Assembly (NCBI GenBank): GCA_026770585.1
Contig: MU646333.1
Coordinates: forward strand, 867,066 to 884,284
DNA: 17,219 bases
Source: Baffinella frigidus
Taxonomy: Eukaryota; Cryptophyceae; Cryptomonadales; Baffinellaceae
Direction: 5' to 3'
Shown here: piece by piece, positions 14,730 through 17,219 of the stretch
Numbering within the stretch: the stretch's first letter is position 1
Layout of the letters: each line of letters starts with the position of its first letter
Position numbers and translations under genes: made by a program
Notes under the pieces: model-generated
Database searches by the model: none
What the model was told of the DNA's origin: nothing
The model's input: the letters and a program-made list of their open reading frames with translations, nothing else

Positions 14730-14978
14730 CCGGAGGCGATTGCATCACACGTACACATCGAAGCCGCGACGGGCCTGGCAGCATTCGAGCCGGGCCAGGG
14801 GTCCGACTGTCCGCTGGCGGAGCTGATGCAGTACTATAAGGTGCTCCCCTCCCCACCCACCGAAGATGCACAAGTTTCTCGAGAACGGAAATTGCATTTT
14901 GAGGGGAAAATGGCTCCAGAGGAGCGGACATCAGAGTGTCCGCTATTTTTTGAGGCGTCCCTTGTGAATTTGCAGTAA
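14730..14978 (+). CDS. X-set copy 3, continuing to a stop
   Basis: The acceptor CACCCTCGCAG has TACTCAC upstream. The first 26 codons encode the same peptide as copy 2 with six synonymous changes (ATT, TCA, GTA, ACG, GCA and TCC set). The copy then departs as CPLAELMQYYK instead of the Leu and donor. AAG is followed by GTGCTC, a possible donor at 14841. If read through, the frame ends at TAA 14976-14978. If a 25-base intron (14841-14865) is removed, it continues as MHKFLENGN. Length, ends and function are uncertain; no family is recognised. Confidence 0.45.
   Translation, partial: PEAIASHVHIEAATGLAAFEPGQGSDCPLAELMQYYKVLPSPPTEDAQVSRERKLHFEGKMAPEERTSECPLFFEASLVNLQ
14866..14967 (+). other. MHKFLENGN segment, first of two copies
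   Basis: CCACCCACCGAAG then ATG opens a 33-codon frame reading MHKFLENGNCILRGKW and ending at TGA. At 14997 a similar junction (CCACCGGGAG then ATG) opens MQKFLQNIAHTKR. The two share sequence before and after the ATG, so this is another tandem duplication of an exon start. Whether either is used is unknown. Confidence 0.35.
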
Positions 14979-14996
14979 AACCCTACCCACCGGGAG

Positions 14997-15213
14997 ATGC
15001 AGAAGTTTCTTCAGAACATTGCCCACACAAAAAGACAGCGTGTGTTTATTGCTCATCGAAACAAACACAGCGGGGGCTACAAAGGGGTTTTCTGGCCGAC
15101 TTTTAGCCGACTTTCCGTTTCCTTGTTCGCGGGAACCCTCCCGTATGTCCCTACGGTATTACCCTTTGTACGGTTTATGGATTATCCGATTCCGGGTTAT
15201 TCAAGAGACCTAT
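14997..15213 (+). pseudogene. MQKFLQN frame running into a C-element relic
   Basis: ATG 14997 opens a 72-codon frame. After about 25 codons it enters a worn C-family element (15066 onward), so the later residues are repeat-derived. It is best read as a truncated or interrupted second copy of the segment at 14866. Confidence 0.35.
15066..15170 (-). mobile_element. Worn C-family element C5
   Basis: Read on the minus strand, CCGTAGGGACAT, then GGGTTCCCGCGAACAAGG with AACGGAAAG, and finally TTTGTAGCCCCCGCTGTG follow the order of the C1 and C3 right halves. The far end could not be placed. It interrupts the frame opened at 14997. Confidence 0.5.
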
Positions 15214-15279
15214 GACCTAAACGCGGTGGCCATGTTGGTTTCGGACCGGAATAACGCACGTTTCTCGCACGTGGCTCAG

Positions 15280-15384
15280 ACCATGAAGTCGCGGGTCCCG
15301 AACCTAGATTCTGGTTCTGAGAGTCTAGATACTGGCTCTAACAATCCAGATTCGGGCTCTCAGAATCTAGATTCTGGTTCTGAG
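15280..15384 (+). CDS. Z-set copy 1: TMKSRVP segment fused to 7-residue repeats
   Basis: GGCTCAG precedes ACCATGAAGTCGCGGGTCCC, encoding TMKSRVP; the same acceptor and start occur at 15836 and 16059. Here the frame continues at 15301 into four 21-base units encoding NLDSGSE, SLDTGSN, NPDSGSQ and NLDSGSE, then an ENRHRFREL stretch and onward to a stop at 15577-15579. The tandem units lie exactly in frame. It could be an exon of a repeat-bearing protein or a fossil. Confidence 0.4.
15301..15384 (+). repeat. 21 bp coding-phase tandem repeat, four units
   Basis: The AATCTAGATTCTGGTTCTGAG-type unit is repeated four times without indels. Units 1 and 4 are almost identical; units 2 and 3 carry changes that keep the LDSGS theme. 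Confidence 0.75.
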
Positions 15385-15571
15385 AATAGACATCGCTTCC
15401 GGGAACTTTTCGACCGGGAAGGAAGGGCCCCAAAGGACAAAAAAGAGCGGTGCCCGGGTGCAAAAAATGATGGGTTTCAATGTGATGTTTACCCTTTAAC
15501 ACCCTCTGTGGGGCTGTCCTGTCCCCTCTCTCTCTCTCTCTTGTACATCGCTGCTGGGAGCTATTCGATCT

Positions 15572-15753
15572 GGATTTAATCGCGGCGAGTGTTTTAACAA
15601 AATACGATTTCGGGGATCTCCGATCAGATTTGCAACGAAATTTACTACACGGACGTGACCATTTTTAAAAGTACGGACAAATTGTGTGGTAATTTTTGCT
15701 GAAAATACTTTTGAAATCGTATTTTGTCAAAATACTCGTCCGGATGAGATTAG
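15572..15753. mobile_element. Palindromic element P8
   Basis: Outer arms, including AACAAAATACGATTTC (15598), pair with GAAATCGTATTTTGTC (15713 onward). The apex holds ACGAAATTTACTACAC and GTGTGGTAATTTTTGC. The right end CCGGATGAGATTAG and left end GATTTAATCGCGGCGAG resemble P1 and P2 ends. The left arm is homologous to P1, so these two belong to one subfamily. Confidence 0.8.
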
Positions 15754-15835
15754 CTCTTGCGCCCCCCTGCACATGTCCCCCTGGGATTCTAATAATGATA
15801 TTCTTAATATTACCAGACGCACGTTTCTCTCGCAG

Positions 15836-15897
15836 ACGATGAAGTCGCGGTTCCCGATCGCCGTCGACTCGCTCCAACGTCCGCACTTCTCTCTCTC
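15836..15897 (+). pseudogene. Z-set copy 2: TMKSRFPIAVDSLQRP segment
   Basis: TTTCTCTCGCAG is a good acceptor; codons then read TMKSRFPIAVDSLQRP and continue as HFSLSYR into an 18 bp minisatellite. Differences from copy 3 include synonymous GCC/GCT and GTC/GTG, GAC/GAT and TTC/GTC (Phe/Val). The second half of the exon is lost. Confidence 0.4.
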
Positions 15898-16030
15898 TTA
15901 CCGCAAGTGTCTCTCTAAACGCAAGTGTCTCTCTAAACGCAACTGTCTCTCTAAACCTGACTATCTCTCTAAACGCAACTGTCCCTCTAAACGTAACCGT
16001 CTCTCTAACCGCACGTTTCTCTTTCTAAAC
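15898..16030 (+). repeat. 18 bp minisatellite, about seven units
   Basis: CTCTCTAAACGCAACTGT-type units, pyrimidine-rich, ending in variants that form the acceptor tract of the next exon-like copy. The unit is a multiple of three, so the LSKRNC frame stays open, but position suggests intronic polypyrimidine DNA. Confidence 0.75.
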
Positions 16031-16058
16031 GCACGTTTCTCGCACGTTTCTCTTGCAG

Positions 16059-16142
16059 ACGATGAAGTCGCGGGTCCCGATCGCTGTGGATTCGCTCCAA
16101 CGCCCGCGCACCAGCGCCAACGCCTTCACGCGCCTTCTCCAG
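16059..16142 (+). CDS. Z-set copy 3: 28-codon exon with both splice sites
   Basis: CGTTTCTCTTGCAG is the acceptor, followed by 28 codons reading TMKSRVPIAVDSLQRP and ending NAFTRLLQ, then GTGCTAAC as donor. Both ends are in phase 0. The last 36 bases of the exon recur at 16263-16298 beyond an inserted C element. This is the most complete member of the set. No family recognised. Confidence 0.45.
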
Positions 16143-16144
16143 GT
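16107..16144 (+). repeat. 38 bp direct repeat, left of C2
   Basis: CGCACCAGCGCCAACGCC and following bases through the donor AGGT recur at 16263-16300 with two differences. The pair flanks element C2. Confidence 0.75.
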
Positions 16145-16262
16145 GCTAACACCCTACGGTAGGCAATCCGTAGGGGCATAGGGGGTCTTACGGATAAGGT
16201 AACGGAAAAGTGGCCCGAGTTGGGACTGAAAATCCCTTCGTAGCCCGCTGTGTGGACGTCCA
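16145..16262 (+). mobile_element. C-family element C2, left end missing
   Basis: CCCTACGG/CCGTAGGG stem at 16152-16175, then GGATAAGGTAACGGAAAAG, and the right terminal CGTAGCCCGCTGTGTGG ending at 16255. The left terminal repeat is absent; a 38 bp duplication of exon sequence stands on both sides. Confidence 0.65.
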
Positions 16263-16300
16263 CGCACCAGCACCAACGCCTTCAAGCGCCTTCTCCAGGT
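16263..16300 (+). pseudogene. Duplicate of the Z-set exon end
   Basis: Encodes RTSTNAFKRLLQ followed by GT, a second copy of the end of the exon at 16059-16142 with Ala to Thr and Thr to Lys changes. It lies just beyond C2. Confidence 0.5.
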
Positions 16301-16383
16301 CCGCCCCAAACCCTAATCTGTCGAGTCCATACAGCGGGCTACCACCACCCCTAAATCCTGAACCCTGAACAACAACGCCTCGC

Positions 16384-16545
16384 CCACACAGCGGACTTCG
16401 AAGGGATTTCGAATAACCCCTAAACGATCAGGCCTAGGACCCTACGGTAGGCAATCCGTAGGGACATAGGGGGGGTTCCTACGGATAAGGTAACGGAACC
16501 TCGGGCTCGCAGCGCCCGAAAATCCCTTCGAAGCCCGCTGTGTGG
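16384..16545 (+). mobile_element. Complete C-family element C3
   Basis: A 162 bp element with left end CCACACAGCGGACTTCGAAG and right end CTTCGAAGCCCGCTGTGTGG, near-perfect inverted repeats of about 26 bp. Inner stems: CCCTACGG/CCGTAGGG at 16440-16463 and CGGGC/GCCCG near 16502-16518. Closely matches C1. An ACAGCGGGCTACCACC fragment of another end lies at 16331. Confidence 0.8.
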
Positions 16546-16559
16546 TCCGCACCAAACTC

Positions 16560-16700
16560 TGACCCCGAATCCTTCAACTCATTCATTACTAATCCTTCGA
16601 CTCTCAACCCTAAACCCGAATCCCAAATCCTTTTCAAACCCAAACCTGAATCCCGAATCCTTGAACCCCGCACCCTAATCCCGCACCCTGCAGTGGGCCA
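16560..16700. repeat. Degenerate telomere-like DNA
   Basis: CCCGAATCC, CCCTAAA and CCGCACCC units in loose array; no gene. Confidence 0.6.
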
Positions 16701-16766
16701 ATACCTAAGAGCCTAGGGTGGTCCTAGAGAGAGAGTGTGTGTTCTTAACTTCGAGGTTTCCCTGTA

Positions 16767-16890
16767 CCACTCGAGAATGCTGGAGTGCCCTATTTACATG
16801 TGGGGTTGTACACATTTGTACCAGTTACACAAATGTCCACTTGTAAAAGCATATCGGTTTTATATAGAGTGCTCCAGCATTCTCGTGTGG
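16767..16890. mobile_element. Hairpin element, 124 bp
   Basis: CCACTCGAGAATGCTGGAG (16767-16785) pairs with CTCCAGCATTCTCGTGTGG (16872-16890) with one mismatch. Inside, TTACATGTGG and ACACATTTGT face ACAAATGTCCACTTGTAA. Not related by sequence to P, C, D or A elements. Confidence 0.7.
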
Positions 16891-16917
16891 TGGCTGAGCC
16901 GACTGGACTTCCCTACA

Positions 16918-17219
16918 GTCCTAAACCCTACACCCTAAACCCTAAAACCCTAAACCCTAAACCCTAAACCCTAAACCCCACACCCAAAACCCAAAATTCT
17001 TAACTCTGAACCCTACACCCTACACCCGAAACCCTACACCCGAAACCCTAAACCCTAAACCCTAAACTAGGAGCGTGAAGGGGCAGCGCGCAGATTCAGC
17101 ACTCCCTCTCTCGCACAGCCATCGGTGGTCCTAAACCCTGAACCCTAAACCCCAAACCCTAAACCCCAAACCCTGAACCCTAAACCCTAAACCCTAAACC
17201 CTAAACCTTAAACCCTAAA
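16918..17219. repeat. Interstitial CCCTAAA array at the right edge
   Basis: Heptamers CCCTAAA, CCCTACA, CCCGAAA and CCCCAAA, interrupted by about 60 bases of other sequence at 17069-17131. The polarity is the same as at base 1, so it cannot be the right-hand telomere of this molecule. Confidence 0.9.

Noticed and set aside
15019-15579. A single 186-residue protein across this interval
   Set aside because: The first part lies in a worn C element and the later part begins at an acceptor-like site shared with other copies, so it is a chance join of repeat and exon-like DNA.
17132-17219. Right-hand chromosome end
   Set aside because: A right telomere would show TTTAGGG on the + strand; here it is CCCTAAA, so the tract is interstitial or the sequence continues.

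Overview
This window reads as subtelomeric DNA of a eukaryote, probably an alga or related protist. Seen directly: long tracts of the heptamer CCCTAAA and its degenerate relatives, starting with a clean tract at base 1; candidate GT-AG splice sites; TA, TG and GATA microsatellites; and no bacterial-style operons. The TTTAGGG type of telomere is known from plants, many algae, dinoflagellates and some apicomplexan relatives, so the sequence alone does not fix the taxon. The C-rich strand at base 1 has the polarity expected of a left chromosome end. The C-rich tract at the right edge has the same polarity, so it must be interstitial.

Layout. 1-480: telomere-like DNA that switches strand. 480-2100: foldback and MITE-like elements, some nested. 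2100-4160: mostly unassigned, with G-rich telomere-like DNA at 2461-2965. 4159-6452: two copies of a 231 bp inverted-repeat element (A), a 0.8 kb CTCGAG-rich element (B) and a long hairpin (P2). 6595-7623: the only convincing long open reading frame, a GC-rich unrecognised protein of 342 residues. 7600-8250: telomere-like satellite in which the 3' end of that frame recurs twice at about 196 bp spacing. 8318-9910: a pile-up of palindromic elements. 10.1-12.45 kb: telomere-like arrays interleaved with hairpins and with short repeated segments encoding the peptide YLLLWRTVTIEAKER. 12.45-13.35 kb: minisatellites, a C element holding a nested palindrome, then a TA tract. 13.34-16.3 kb: candidate exons, several duplicated in tandem with intact splice sites. 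16.3-17.2 kb: more MITE-like elements and interstitial telomere repeats.

Two themes stand out. First, a family of palindromes (P1-P8) shares an apex motif (CGAAATTTACTACAC and its reverse complement) and, in three copies, similar outer ends, while the arms between differ among copies yet stay self-complementary. Second, three sets of short exon-like segments (at 10.5-11.8, 14.1-14.8 and 15.3-16.3 kb) are duplicated. They keep acceptor sites, and in two sets mostly synonymous differences, while the DNA between copies has become telomere-like repeat or microsatellite. This suggests tandem exon amplification in a fast-changing subtelomere. No RNA gene, CRISPR array or recognisable transposase was found. 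All element boundaries and identities were read by eye.
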